Source: Rhabdornis inornatus (lineage: Eukaryota > Chordata > Aves > Passeriformes > Rhabdornithidae). Taken from it: a stretch of 64,000 nt of DNA. The stretch covers positions 1,054,001-1,118,000 of the forward strand of contig VWZS01008810.1 of NCBI GenBank assembly GCA_013397075.1, written 5' to 3'. The notes beneath the pieces were generated by a model. That model made no database searches. It was not told the origin of the DNA and worked only from the letters and a program-made list of their open reading frames with translations. The first letter of the stretch is position 1; each line of letters begins with the position of its first letter. Both the position numbers and the translations under genes were made by a program. Shown one piece after another: positions 1-10,875 of the stretch.

Positions 1-1383
1 CAGTGTGTGATTAAAAGAAAGGATAACATTAGGAATTAAATAGTCTTGCTAAATGCTGCAAGGTCAGGATTACACATTTAAAAAGAGATATTTTTCCCCA
101 TATTATCACAATCTCACTGGTTTTCTTTTCAAGCTGCACATATCCTATGGACAGTAAATGTTTTCTGTCTTCACTTACTCATCTTTAAGACGTTTGTTCC
201 CTCACAGAAGGGTAAAGTTTAAGTAAAAGTTCTAAGGTCTGAGATCCCAACCTGAATGATGCCACGAGAAGCTATTAAATACTTATCTTTGCCAACCAAT
301 CTTTGCCAGTTTAGATCATCTTTTTGAATTGAAGTTATTGTCAATGAAACCAAGCTTTGGTTTAGAAAAACACATTTCAGAGCAAAGAGCAGGAACATGT
401 GGTGTTCGAAAGCCGTCAAGTTCTCTGATACTTATCAACAGCAACACTTTCTTGGAGAGAAACATGATAAATGAAAATTCTGCACTGTCTTCCAGGAAGG
501 GTTCAGCTCCTCTGAAGAGGCACATAAGTTCAGGCAGAATCCCTGACAAGCCAAGGGAAACATCTGTGGTTAGTTAACATAGTACGGATTAAACAGAGGA
601 ATTGCAAGATGATGATAGTGCAGCTAAATTATCTCAAACCAGCATTTTAATTAAATTCCTTACAGCAAAAGACTTTATAATCTGCAGCTTGTAAGGAAAC
701 AAAGGTGAAATAAAAAGAAACAACAGGTAGGGGATTTTCTCAGTCAATTTCTTAATTCACTGTTGACATGTTTACAGTTTGTACCTACATACATACTGAC
801 TAAGGGACTGTGTGCTGGAGATTGCAGTTTCCTAAAATCTTTCCCAAGAAGGACCAATGTATAACTCAGCCTTTTTTACACATAGGCCACTATAACTCTG
901 TCTAAGGCCTCATTGTTATTTTCATTTAAAATATATATCTACTGCACAGAAGGCTTACTTTAGCCCTGAGGAAAGTACTCTTCTTTTTATTCTCTATTTT
1001 GCTGGTGCTGCAACTAGTTCAGCATCCTTAATCTGAGATGTGGAAGTGGGAATCTCCTTGGGATGCTGCTGTATGAAAAATAAATGGTCTGAAGACACTT
1101 TTTTTTTGCTTGTAGTACACTTGCTTCACATACACATTGAGATTTCCTCTGTTTTTGCTTTCCATTTGTAATCTTGTTTTCCTATAACCTTTGAGTTCAG
1201 TAATCACTATTTGCTGGGGTTTTTGCAGCCAGCTGAGGGATGGTAATGTCCTAGAGCTTCCAGGACTCAAGACGGATGAATTTACAGTGCTTGCATATCG
1301 CATCAGCTGAATGGCAGAACCCATTCTGGGGAGTGTTCCCAACCCATTGCAAACGCAAACTGAAAAATGCCCTCAAACTGTGA
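1..1383. other. Unique AT-rich non-coding DNA
   Basis: No repeat family, RNA gene or supported exon was recognised. Short open frames occur on both strands (for example around 329-577 and 1028-1342) but none shows a known domain or a credible splice-site pair. Confidence 0.6.
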
Positions 1384-1518
1384 TGAAGATCTGCTCAGCT
1401 GGTCAAAGCATGGTGCTAATAGTGCTCAGGTTGTGGGCTCAATTCCTGTATGGGCCATTCACTTAAGAGATGGTCCTTGTGGGTCCCTCCCAACTCAGAA
1501 TCTTCTGTGATTCTGTAA
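1384..1518 (+). mobile_element. tRNA-Ile-derived SINE with CR1-like tail (TguSINE1-type)
   Basis: Positions 1392-1456 align by eye with a vertebrate tRNA-Ile: an A-box-like GCTCAGCTGGTCAAAGC, then GTGCTAATAGTGC holding the anticodon triplet AAT, a B-box-like GGGCTCAATTCCTGTA and a final TGGGCCA. The head runs straight into a tail GATGGTCCTTGTGGGTCCC, then CAACTCAGAATCTTCTGTGATTCTGT, which resembles a CR1 3' end with ATTCTGTG-type octamers. A tRNA-Ile head on a CR1 tail is the design of TguSINE1, described from zebra finch; such SINEs are copied by CR1 machinery. The many substitutions in the tRNA part mean it is not a functional tRNA. No target-site duplication is visible, as expected for CR1-type insertion. 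Exact ends are uncertain by about 10 bases. Confidence 0.8.
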
Positions 1519-2880
1519 AAGATGTTCAGGTGAACACAATTAACTGCTGCAAGATAGAGTTTGAAAGTTGCTCATGGTCTCTTCCAGCAGCTCACCTGAA
1601 GCCCTGTAGTTCATTGAAATAGACACTGAAATGTGGTAACTGAACCCAGTGTTGGAGTCTTATGATAAAGAAAGTGTGAGTCAGATGGAGTAAGAACAGT
1701 CCAGCTGTTTCCCCAACAGGCTTTCCTACTTGTCAAACCAGAGTGCATAATATGATGAGGGGTGAGCTGAGGACATTTTTGACTAGTGCATTTGTCTATC
1801 CACACAGTGTTTGCATCAGAATTCCCCCTTTTCAGAACACCTTGAAGCTTCTGTTATTTTCTTCTCATTTAATGAAATGTTCTGCAGAACTGCCTGTCCC
1901 TTTGTGTCCTATCTCATGATGAAACTACCATGCTGGCAAAGGCAGATTTTCTCAACAGATCATCAGTAACAGATTGCAGTCTCCCAGGAGGAAATGTAAT
2001 TTTGGTGTACCATCACTGTGCTTACATCAGTCTTTTTGTGGTTCCTGCATGTGAAAGTTACTGAAGAGAGTGGTTTAACAGGACACATACCAACATTCAT
2101 TTGAACTCACCCATAACATGGCTGTTATGATTTTCTGTTATGTTAACAGAAAATGTTCACATTTTCTGATGATCATGCTTGTTGAAGATGGTTCCTTATT
2201 TATTTGTACATAATGTTAACTTGTGTGATAATTTGTAGTAATTGGCTTATTTGTAACAGCTTTGAATTTCATTCTTTTTTATCTTGCTGGTTAATTCAAG
2301 TTGCAGCCTGTTCTCTGATTTACCTGTTAATTTTGTATCCTAAGATCACAGGGAGCATGAATATGGATACAATGAATGTAATGCACAGTTTTGTTACCTG
2401 AAAAATTAATGAAGTGTCTGCACAGAACTGTAGAGGCTAGAATCTTTAATTTGATGAAGAAGGAAGGGAAATACAAATACACTCCTCTCTTTCTATCCAG
2501 CATTTCATGAAAGCATGAGAATCTCAGGTAGGGCCCACATTTCCACAGTTGTGAACAATACAACTATAAAAAAAAGTCAACACTTTTTTTGTTGGCCCTG
2601 TACATGTCCTTTAATACTTATCCCTGCACCCTTGGTTGTGGTCCTGAGCAGGCAGTTCAAGGTTAGCATGGTACAGGTGACATACAAATAGCCTGAAATC
2701 CGGCATTTAGCTATTTTGTTGTGAGATATCTTGGCTTGCTTAGATAGTATGTTTAAGAAAGTTAAAAAACAATGAAAATTTTTAATCCTTCCCTCCAAAT
2801 CAGTCTGCTGTAAATCGATTTGTCTAATGTCCCTCTATTAACGTAAAATTAAAAAAAAAAATGAAATAATCTGTCATCAG
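1519..2880. other. Unique AT-rich non-coding DNA
   Basis: Nothing recognisable was found. The sequence becomes A-rich just before 2881, where CR1-like sequence begins. Confidence 0.55.
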
Positions 2881-3995
2881 CTCTGGCTAACTGGTGAGAT
2901 CCCAGGTGACAGAAAGCAAATGTAATGCTCAATGACAAGAAGAGCTGGAATGAAGATCCAGGCCACTGTCAGTCTGACCTTAGTGCCAAGGAAGATAGAG
3001 CAAATTGTCTTGAGTATCATCACATGGCACAAACAGGACAAGGGGATTGGGACCAGTCAGCCTAGGTTTATGAAGGGCAGGTCCTACTTGACCAACCTGA
3101 TCTGCTTCTATGACAAATGAGTGAAGGAAAGGCTGTGAGTGTTGTTCACCTGGACTTTAGGGAAATATTGGACATCATCTTCCAGAGAATTCTGCTGGAG
3201 AAAATGGCTGCTCAAGGCTTGGAAAGGTGCAGTTTTCTAGGTAAAAAAACTGTCTGGATGTCTGGGTCCAGAGGGTGGTGGTGAATGGAGTTAAAATCCA
3301 CTTGAATTTTGGTGGGAGTGCAGATGTGCTGGAGGGTCAGAAGGGTCTAGATGGGCTGGATCAATAGGCCAAGGCCAATTTTAAGAGGTTCAACAAGGTT
3401 GAGTGCTGTGTCCTGCACTTGGGTCACAGCAAGCCAAGGCAGTGCCACAGGCTGGGGGCAGAGTGGCTGAAAAGCTGCCCAGAGGAAATGGACCTGAGGG
3501 TGCTGGTTGAACAGCTGAACATGATCCAGCTGTTCCCAGGTGGCCAAGAGGGCCAGTGGCCTCCTGGCCTGTATCAGCAGTGGTGTGCCCAGCAGGAAGA
3601 GGCAATGGTCATTCCTCTGTGCTCAGCACTGGTGAGGCCACACCTGAAGAACTGTGTTCAGTTCTGGGCCCCTCACTACAAAAAAAGACTTTAGGTGCTG
3701 GAGCATGTCCAGAGAAAGGAAACAGAGCTGGTGAGGGGTCTGGAGCACAAGCCTTACAAGGAGTGGTTGAGGGAGCAGGGATTGCTTAGTCTGGATAAAA
3801 GGAGGCTCAAGAGAGACCTATCACTCTCTACACCTACCTGAAATGAGGTTGTAGCCAGGTGGGGATCCCAGGTAACAAATGAGAGGATGGGAAGAAATGA
3901 TGTAAAGTTGTGCCAGGGGATGTTTAGATTGGGTATTAGGTTATTTATTAAAATTGTTGTCAAACACTTGGACAAGTTGTTCAGGGACATGAAGG
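2881..3995 (+). mobile_element. CR1 LINE, degenerate ORF2 segment lacking both ends
   Basis: This is a decayed piece of CR1 ORF2, which normally encodes an endonuclease and reverse transcriptase for target-primed insertion. Frame 2932-3120 contains PRFMKGRSYLTNLICFYD, matching the RT core usually like SQHGFTKGRSCLTNL. Frame 3419-3694 carries the typical C-terminal stretch, with SCPEEMDLRVLVEQLNM, then ALVRPHLKNCVQFWAPHYKK, then (other frame) the LEHVQR-type segment near 3700. Frameshifts and stops are frequent, so it is dead. The 5' end is missing, as is usual for CR1. The 3' end is also missing: homology fades near 3990 and no ATTCTATG octamers follow, which implies a later deletion. Confidence 0.9.
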
Positions 3996-4344
3996 CTGAA
4001 CAAGGTTCTTAGCTTCCCTGAGTCTCACATTCTTTATCATATCACTCCAATTCCCTGCTTAGAGTGCAAATTTAGTAAATATTAAGATGTTTAAGATTTC
4101 TTTTTATGCTGTTATCTAATTCATTTATATCACTTTGGGGTTTTTTTTGAAGCTCATTGTGTGGAAAATAATTTCAGATTGGAGTGAAGTAAACTGTAAA
4201 TTGTGCCAAAGAGAATAGAAAACCAAGTAATGCTGATAATCTGGGCCAGGCCAGGGTAGGATAGCCTTTGTCACTTGATGACGTTGAGTTGTTGATGTTG
4301 GTGTTGTCACTTGGTGATGGTTGAGTTTAATTCAGCAAACCCAT

Positions 4345-4430
4345 TTTTATAAAATTAAAACTTTTTAATTATTAAATTGATTATTATTTTAAATTATTTT
4401 AATGATTAAATTTAATTATTAAAACTTTTA
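4345..4430. repeat. AT-only low-complexity block
   Basis: Nearly pure A/T sequence with repeated TTAATTATTAAA and AAAACTTTT motifs, so its two halves resemble each other. It looks like low-complexity DNA, although the repeated ATTA cores could also bind homeodomain proteins. Confidence 0.6.
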
Positions 4431-5243
4431 TCAACCCACTATGTAAGCAGAGATTTGCAGGGGCCATTGCCATTTTTCTATTATTTTATTAAATTGCGAG
4501 GTTCTGGTGAATGAGAAATGCCTGGTATTTTTGCTGTTGCATTTGCTGCACTGCTTCTGGTGTAATGCAGTTGTACCAAATGCTATCAAGGACTACTTGA
4601 CTGTGAGACAAATGACTTCTGTACTTTCATATTTGCTCCTGTACTTGCACATGAAGTATCTTGTGTTCTGCTCCCTACAGCTGTTGAGGACTAAGATCAG
4701 ATGAGGGCAGCTGGAAGTGCTCAGAGCAATCTGGAAGAAGCAGGATATGATCCTGGAGGTCAGCAGGGGTTTTCTAAACTTTGCTGTGTCTCTCCTTCTT
4801 TCTATCCTATCAACATTCCTTTTTCCTCTAATCTAAAAGTCAAAGCACTGAGAGTAAAGGCTCCGAAGGCAAGTATGGCTCAATACCACAAACATTTATT
4901 GCCATTTGAAATCCTGTTGGGTAACAGAGCTTTAAATTTTATTCTTGGAAAGATTGGAGACCTGTTTTTCTACTCAAGACTAAGCAGCAGTTCAGGTGCA
5001 CTCCTGAGAGAGCTCTCCTTTCCTGAACTGAGTTCAGCTCTGACTTGTTCAGTTGGAGATTGCTATTAGTTCACAGTTGGAGTACATTAAAGTGATCCCC
5101 CACATTAGAAATCCCAAATCCCATCCTGGACATTCAATGTCTTCCTGATTTGTTCTTGATTTCTTTAAACAGGTAATTTCAAACCACTGTGCCTTACCAA
5201 TGTCTAGTTTTACAAAAGTTCATGTTTTATGACATCCCTTCAC

Positions 5244-5251
5244 AAAAAAAA

Positions 5252-5282
<31 letters not shown>
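5244..5282. repeat. Poly-A tract
   Basis: Twenty-seven A residues, one G, then eleven more A. No retroposed gene body was recognised upstream, so it cannot be called the tail of a processed pseudogene. Confidence 0.95.
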
Positions 5283-8110
5283 GGTCATGTTTCCTAAGCT
5301 ACTTATGCATACAATAGGTATGCTTCAGCTTCTCCACAACAGTTGCTGACTTCCCCGGCAATGCTGATAGAGTAATTCTTCTTCTTGGGTGGTTCAAGTT
5401 TGAAACTGACTGTAAGTTTTAGAGTACCACCTGAGGCATGCAGTAATCATACCAATATGTGCTGTCTGGAGTGTTTTATTCTTTGATTGCTGTATGCCTT
5501 GGAAATCAACCGATCAGAATTTGTTTCAAAGTTTTAACTCATCCTGAAAATTTTCTTTATATGATTTTAATTTTGTAGGTAATTAAATTCTGGGTCTTAC
5601 TACTGAGAACACTTTTGTTATGCAAAATATTTAATTTTTATTCTTGGTCCTTGCAAGGACTAGTAATATTCAAATAGCATGCAGTAGCAGCAGCAGTCAT
5701 TTGGGAGTAGAAGCCTCAAAATGGAAAAGACCCCGAAATTAAACATAGATTGATAATTTATTTTTTGAGCATTCTGAAGGAACTGAAGGAACAAGGTGAT
5801 GCTTTCAAGCTTAATTGAAGCTCTGAGATAGCCAATCATAGAATAGAGAAATTAGATTTATTACTACGCTAGTATTCTAGTGTCTATGGAAATCAATGCT
5901 TTTATGAGTTTTATGTGGATTTCATGAAGAAGAGGCTGTGGGAACTCACATTATGTATTCACAGTGTTAGGTATGCCTATACAGCCCTGTAGATGAGCAG
6001 TCATCTCCAGAGAGTCCTGGATGGAGGTAGGGCTGATAGGATCATACTGCCCTGCCTACAGAGAATGCCAAATAAGATGAAGCAGTGTAGAAGAGTGTGG
6101 TGGTATGCCTGAAGAATGGTAGAGAGCAGGAAAAACAGCAAAACCACCTGGGAGAGTTTATAAGAAGAGGAAAATTGCTTGTTTAGCTTGGAGGTCTGTC
6201 TAGATCTGAATCTCATTTTATTTTAAAGATTCGATTTCAAATGGAAACTTTGCATGTGGAGTGTTGATTTTGTGCCAAGGGCTTGGTTGAAAGTGTTATT
6301 CATAAAACTGGGAGGGTGTCATTATCCAATGAATGGCTGTTACAGAGCAACAAACTTACACAGAAGCTTAGGTGAGAAGAACTTCTCAGGCAAAACATAT
6401 AGTGAAAAGAGATGAAGGAAATTTGAAAGGGAAGTTTCTTTTCTGAGGGGGGTGTAAAAACCTGGACAAAGATAAGAGACGTAGGCATTATTAAAATTTT
6501 GTTCAGATATTTGTCTCTGAAGGCTGCAAGAGTAAATTTGGAACTGTTAAATTTAGGGGGGGAACCATTAGAAGACAGAAAGGTGAACTGTTGAGTTTCT
6601 ACTATAGTCTTTTTGTTAAAGTTCTTTTCCCCTAATATGGTTTCACAGAATTAAAAGATGATTGGTTGAAAATTGAAAATTATGATGAATGTCTCTCTCT
6701 GCTCCCACTGACATTATCGATAAAATTCTGTTTGCATAAAAGATTTGAAAAGAATTCAGGATTTGCTAATGTCAGCTTCCATGTTTAGTGCTGAGCTAAA
6801 ACTCTATAGACTAAGTGCTATAAATTCTCTTGGTGTAGGGAAGCAATTATTAACCTGTGGGAAAAAATTCTGTAGAGGAGGTTTATGTCATGAATACTTT
6901 TTAGGAGCCTTTGCATTGCAGTAAATGACAGATGTAAACAGGAGTAAAGTAGTTCCTTCTGTGAGCTATGTCAATCTCAGCCCAAGGTTTTCAAGACTAC
7001 TTGTGCTCTACCTAAGAAGTTTGCTAGTTGCTACTTTCCTGCAAAATCATATCACTTGATGCACTAATCTCTAAGGATACATTTCTGCAGTTATTACATC
7101 CGCAGGTGAATTATTTCTTTCACTTTGCTTTAGAGCATCTTCCCATGGGCTCTAATTGCTGATACATTTTTATTTGCAGTACACACGAGACAGTCTTTGT
7201 ACAAAGAACCTCACAAAGCATAGCAAAAAAAGAGAGAATCCTGGTTCTTTATCCTGAAAGGCCCTGGAATTAGCTCCAAGACACTGAATCCCAAAGACGG
7301 GACTTTCCACTCATGCATTGCACCTCATAATTTTCAGGACAACCAAACCAAGCCTTTATTCTGATCTGCTTACTTTCTTCAGGTGTTAAGTTACTGAAAC
7401 AGTCCAGTTGTGGCTAATGTTTTGCAATATCTCTTCTGGGCATTCAGCATCAGTTTTGGCCTACAAAAAGGCAGCTCATTTCCTAAAATGAAATACATCT
7501 CTTAGACTCTTTAGGGTATGATAGCATTAGTATTACAGTCAAGCCTTTTGAAGCAAACAAACACACAAACAAACTAAAAGCCCCCAGCAACCCCCCATGA
7601 ATTCAAACACTTTGTTCAGCCTTAACTTGCCTCTTGTGCATATGTGCAAAATAATCTTTAACAATTCGATTTTCTGAACTCCCAACCAGGCAGCCCAATC
7701 CTGGTTCTACGGCAGCTTTTAGCTCTCTTCTGACAGAGTACTGGAGAGTCAGCCCAACACAGCTGTATTATCACTAGGAAATCTAGTGGCTATCGCAAAT
7801 TGCAGTATTATCAACATCAGAAGATAACACCAATGATAATGAGAGACAGCACTGGAGGCAAATACAACCCTCACAACCACAGCAGTTGGTGCTCACAGTG
7901 ATGTCCCACTGAGCCGCTGCTTTTTGGGGAGCGCTGGCTTTGAGCCTGTCTTGGAGCTCCCTCTGGTGCTTCGCTGCTCCAGTGCAACGAAGAATTAAAG
8001 AAGTCATGACACGTGTCCACAAGAAAGGGCTGTTTTGGAATGAGTCTCATTAAACAGAGGTAACTACAACAAAAACGTCTTTTCATCCTCTAATTTAAAT
8101 TATTATACCT

Positions 8111-8345
8111 GAAGAAGGGTGGGTTTAGATTAGATGCACAGAAGTAGTTTTTACAATGGGTGTGGTGTAACACTGGAACCCAGAGAGATGGTGGATGCCC
8201 CACAGTGGAAATCTTCAGGTTAGGTTAGATGATGCTCTGAGCAGCATGATCTAGTTGAAGATGTCTCTGCTTATTGCAGGGATAAATGAAATTTTAAGTT
8301 TCCTTCCAACACAAATTATTCTACGATTCTGTGATTCTATGACTT
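8111..8345 (+). mobile_element. CR1 LINE, 3'-terminal fragment
   Basis: The segment follows the CR1 3' end: GGGTGGGTTTAGATTAGAT, then ACACTGGAACCCAGAGAG, ATGGTGGATGCCCCA, GATCTAGTTGAAGATGTC, CTTATTGCAGGGATAA, TTCCTTCCAACACAAATTA, and finally octamers TTCTACGATTCTGTGATTCT. It keeps only the last 235 bases or so, as expected for a severely 5'-truncated insertion. The wording differs from the copy at 8541-9040 (GATCTAGTTGAAGATG type against CTTAGGGACATG type), so the two come from different CR1 subfamilies. Confidence 0.93.
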
Positions 8346-8540
8346 CTTACATTAAAAAGCATTAAAATTTCTTAAAATGTATTTTCTTCTTTGCTTAACA
8401 ACCATCTGTTACCTTCAGGTAAAAAAAAAAAAAAATTGCAACATTTTCATGTCAAAATGTAATAGAAACTGAAGCTGTAATAAACGATTATCTCACAATT
8501 ATGGTACTGAAGATATGCATTCTTTTTTTCATCTATGTTT
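8346..8540. other. Short spacer between two CR1 copies
   Basis: AT-rich unique sequence with a poly-A run near 8420. Nothing else was recognised. Confidence 0.5.
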
Positions 8541-9040
8541 AATTCTGGGCCCTTTATGACAAGAAAGAGTTTGAAGTGTTGGAGCATGTCCAGAGAAGGT
8601 CAATGAAGCTGGTGAAGAGTCTGGAGCACAACTCTTATGAGGAGCTGCTGAGGGATCCTGAGTTGTTTAGCCTGGAGAAAAGGATTCTCAGGGATGACCT
8701 TACTGCTCTCTACAACTGCTCTCTACAACTGGAGGCTGTAACCAGGTGGGATTGGTCTCTTTCTGTGAGTACCAAGTGATAGGACAAGAAGAAATGGCCT
8801 CAGGTTCTGTCAGGAGAGATTTAGATTGTATATTAGGAAATACTTCTCTATGGAAATGATGGTCAGTTATTGGAACAGGCTGCCCAGCAAGGTGATTGAG
8901 TCACTATCCTGGGAGATATTTAAAAGCAGTGTAGATGTGGCACTTAGGGACATGCTTTGGTGGTGGATTCAGCAGTGCTGGATTAACAGTTGGACCTCAT
9001 GATCTCAGAGGTCTTTTCCAACTTAAACAATTCTATGATT
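8541..9040 (+). mobile_element. CR1 LINE, 3'-terminal fragment with ORF2 C-terminus
   Basis: Frame 8576-8779 encodes the CR1 ORF2 C-terminal signature [20 protein letters not shown] followed by [20 protein letters not shown]. The 3' region follows the family closely: GGAACAGGCTGCCCAGCAAG, GGGAGATATTTAAAAGCAGTG, CACTTAGGGACATG, GGTCTTTTCCAACTTAAAC and a closing AATTCTATGATT. A 15-base direct duplication of TGCTCTCTACAACTG around 8702-8732 shifts the reading frame. It is a truncated, inactive copy. Confidence 0.95.
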
Positions 9041-9636
9041 AGTGTAAGAAATATTTAAAATAAATTACTGGAGTTGCTTTGCTCTAATTTCATGGTTTCT
9101 TTGTACTCTTTTTGGACTTCACTGATTTCACAAAACTGATGAACACTAAAAGGCTCTTTTTTGATGTTAATGGCTACGGAGTGAGTGCAAAACCATCTTC
9201 TGTAAGTAGAACACATTGTAGAAAGTCCAGGTAGACTAACAAAGATTTATTTTTTGCACTAATCTGAGCTCTACTGATCTTCAGTTAGCAATTAAGATGT
9301 CTTTGATTTCTCTTCATGAAGCATAATTTCCATTCAATCAATGTTGCAAATCATTTGGCTTCACTGACAGACAAGACAGGCCTCTATGAAGACTGCAGCA
9401 GCTTGCTTACTCTTTGCTTTTTGTCTTTTTGAAACTGTCATGTTTCTCGTGTGTGATGTTAAATAAAGAGACATAATTTGCAATAATTCCTGCCAAATAT
9501 GCTTCCATTTGATGGATGAAAAGAGAATTTTGCTTTTTCTTATGGGACACATTATGCTGGTATCTGTTGATGAAAATCAATGGGATCATGAATTGATATT
9601 TGGAGCAAAACTAATTTGTACATATTTGTATTTGCT

Positions 9637-9663
9637 TTTATTTTTTTTTTCTTTTTTTTTTTT
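9637..9663. repeat. Interrupted poly-T tract
   Basis: A run of T interrupted by single A and C residues; simple sequence. Confidence 0.85.
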
Positions 9664-10860
9664 GGCACCATTAAAACATAAAGAATCTGTTGGTTTAGAT
9701 GTTGGCTACACGTGTTAGTGATAGTTGGAAAATTGAAAACCTCTTGCCAATGTAAATAGTTTTCATCGAAGTGAATTGCTATCCAAGAATCTGAACCAGC
9801 AAATTCTTTCTGCTAACATTCTAGAATTCTTGGGGAAGAACGGTGAAACCTGCATGCAGAAGGGAAAAAAAGAAAGGAGTGAGAATGATGTTTTTGGCAA
9901 TTCAGCTTGCATTTTATAATTCTCTTGTCAGCTTGAACCTGTAGATATTTTTGTCAGTGTGCCCATATGGGCACCCCAATAAGCCTGTCAAGTCCTCTGG
10001 ACTTCAACAACAGCTTTCAGAGTGCCAACCGTATGTTTGGATCCCACCTGCAAAACTTCAGTTAAATAAGCAATGGTCTCTTGACAGATAACTGTCTGCA
10101 ACATGATTTATTATGAATACTAAGCCAAATGCAGTGTAACTCTATTGTATTTGCAATGCAATCTTGTCCTATGATATTAACTATACAGGAGAAAGTCTTG
10201 CTGTAAGTTACATTATTATTGAGGAAATAATACATTTTTGATAACACTGAATTTTAACAAAGTACCCATAAAAAATCTTTCTTACTATATATTGGCATGA
10301 GCCAAGCCACTGTACTGAATTTATCACAGGAGACAGGGTAACTTCTGTGTTCTGTGCCCCATGCTGGTTCTACTCTATCAGAATGGCTGTGTGAAGTACA
10401 AAACCCTTTGTCTTTGCAGTCATTTTGCCTGATCTTCATTGCTGAGACATAACTCTCCTCATCCCCTCAGAGAGGCTTGTAGCTCACCAAGCAATTTACA
10501 ATCTTTTACAAAGTCACAACAGGACCTTTACTTGTAGGCTTCAGTTCCTGGTTGGAAGTGGACTTCTGTTTTTCTTCTTGCCAGCTGAACAGGGAAGTCA
10601 CAGAATAACACAGGTGTTAAAAAGAACCCTAAAAAAATAAAATCCCCCAAACTCCTAAATCCTCAACTGAAACAGTTCTTACTAGAGAGGAAAAAAATAG
10701 TGTGCCTTGAAATGAAGGCTGGCAGAAAGTTTGAGTCCTGCTGCTAGAGCTGGAGGGAGTATAAGCCTGCTCTGGGAGGGAGCCATGGAAGCTGGGGTTG
10801 AGGCTGAAGGTGGATGTTTCTGAGGAGTCTTAGCTTGGACTTGAGAAATAAATGTTTCTT

Positions 10861-10875
10861 AATAAATAAATAAAT
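10861..10875. repeat. Short (AATA)n run
   Basis: AATAAATAAATAAAT directly follows the GC-richer passage 10725-10850. No retroposon body could be identified upstream. Confidence 0.7.

Larger units (their letters stand above)
3996..8110. other. Unique non-coding DNA with simple repeats
   Basis: Apart from the AT block near 4.35 kb and a poly-A tract near 5.25 kb, no repeat or gene was recognised. A frame of 122 codons at 4701-5069 has no recognisable domain and no supporting context. Confidence 0.55.

Noticed and set aside
1384..1456. tRNA-Ile gene
   Set aside because: Too many changes in the acceptor and D-arm regions, no poly-T terminator, and it is fused to a CR1-like tail, so it is a SINE head.
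5244..5282. Poly-A tail of a processed pseudogene
   Set aside because: The sequence upstream shows no gene-like body, no polyadenylation signal at the right distance and no flanking duplication.
10597..10665. CR1 tail in reverse orientation (GTCACAGAATAACACAG, then CCC-rich sequence)
   Set aside because: The resemblance covers only the octamer-like start and a few loose bases; not enough to call a copy.
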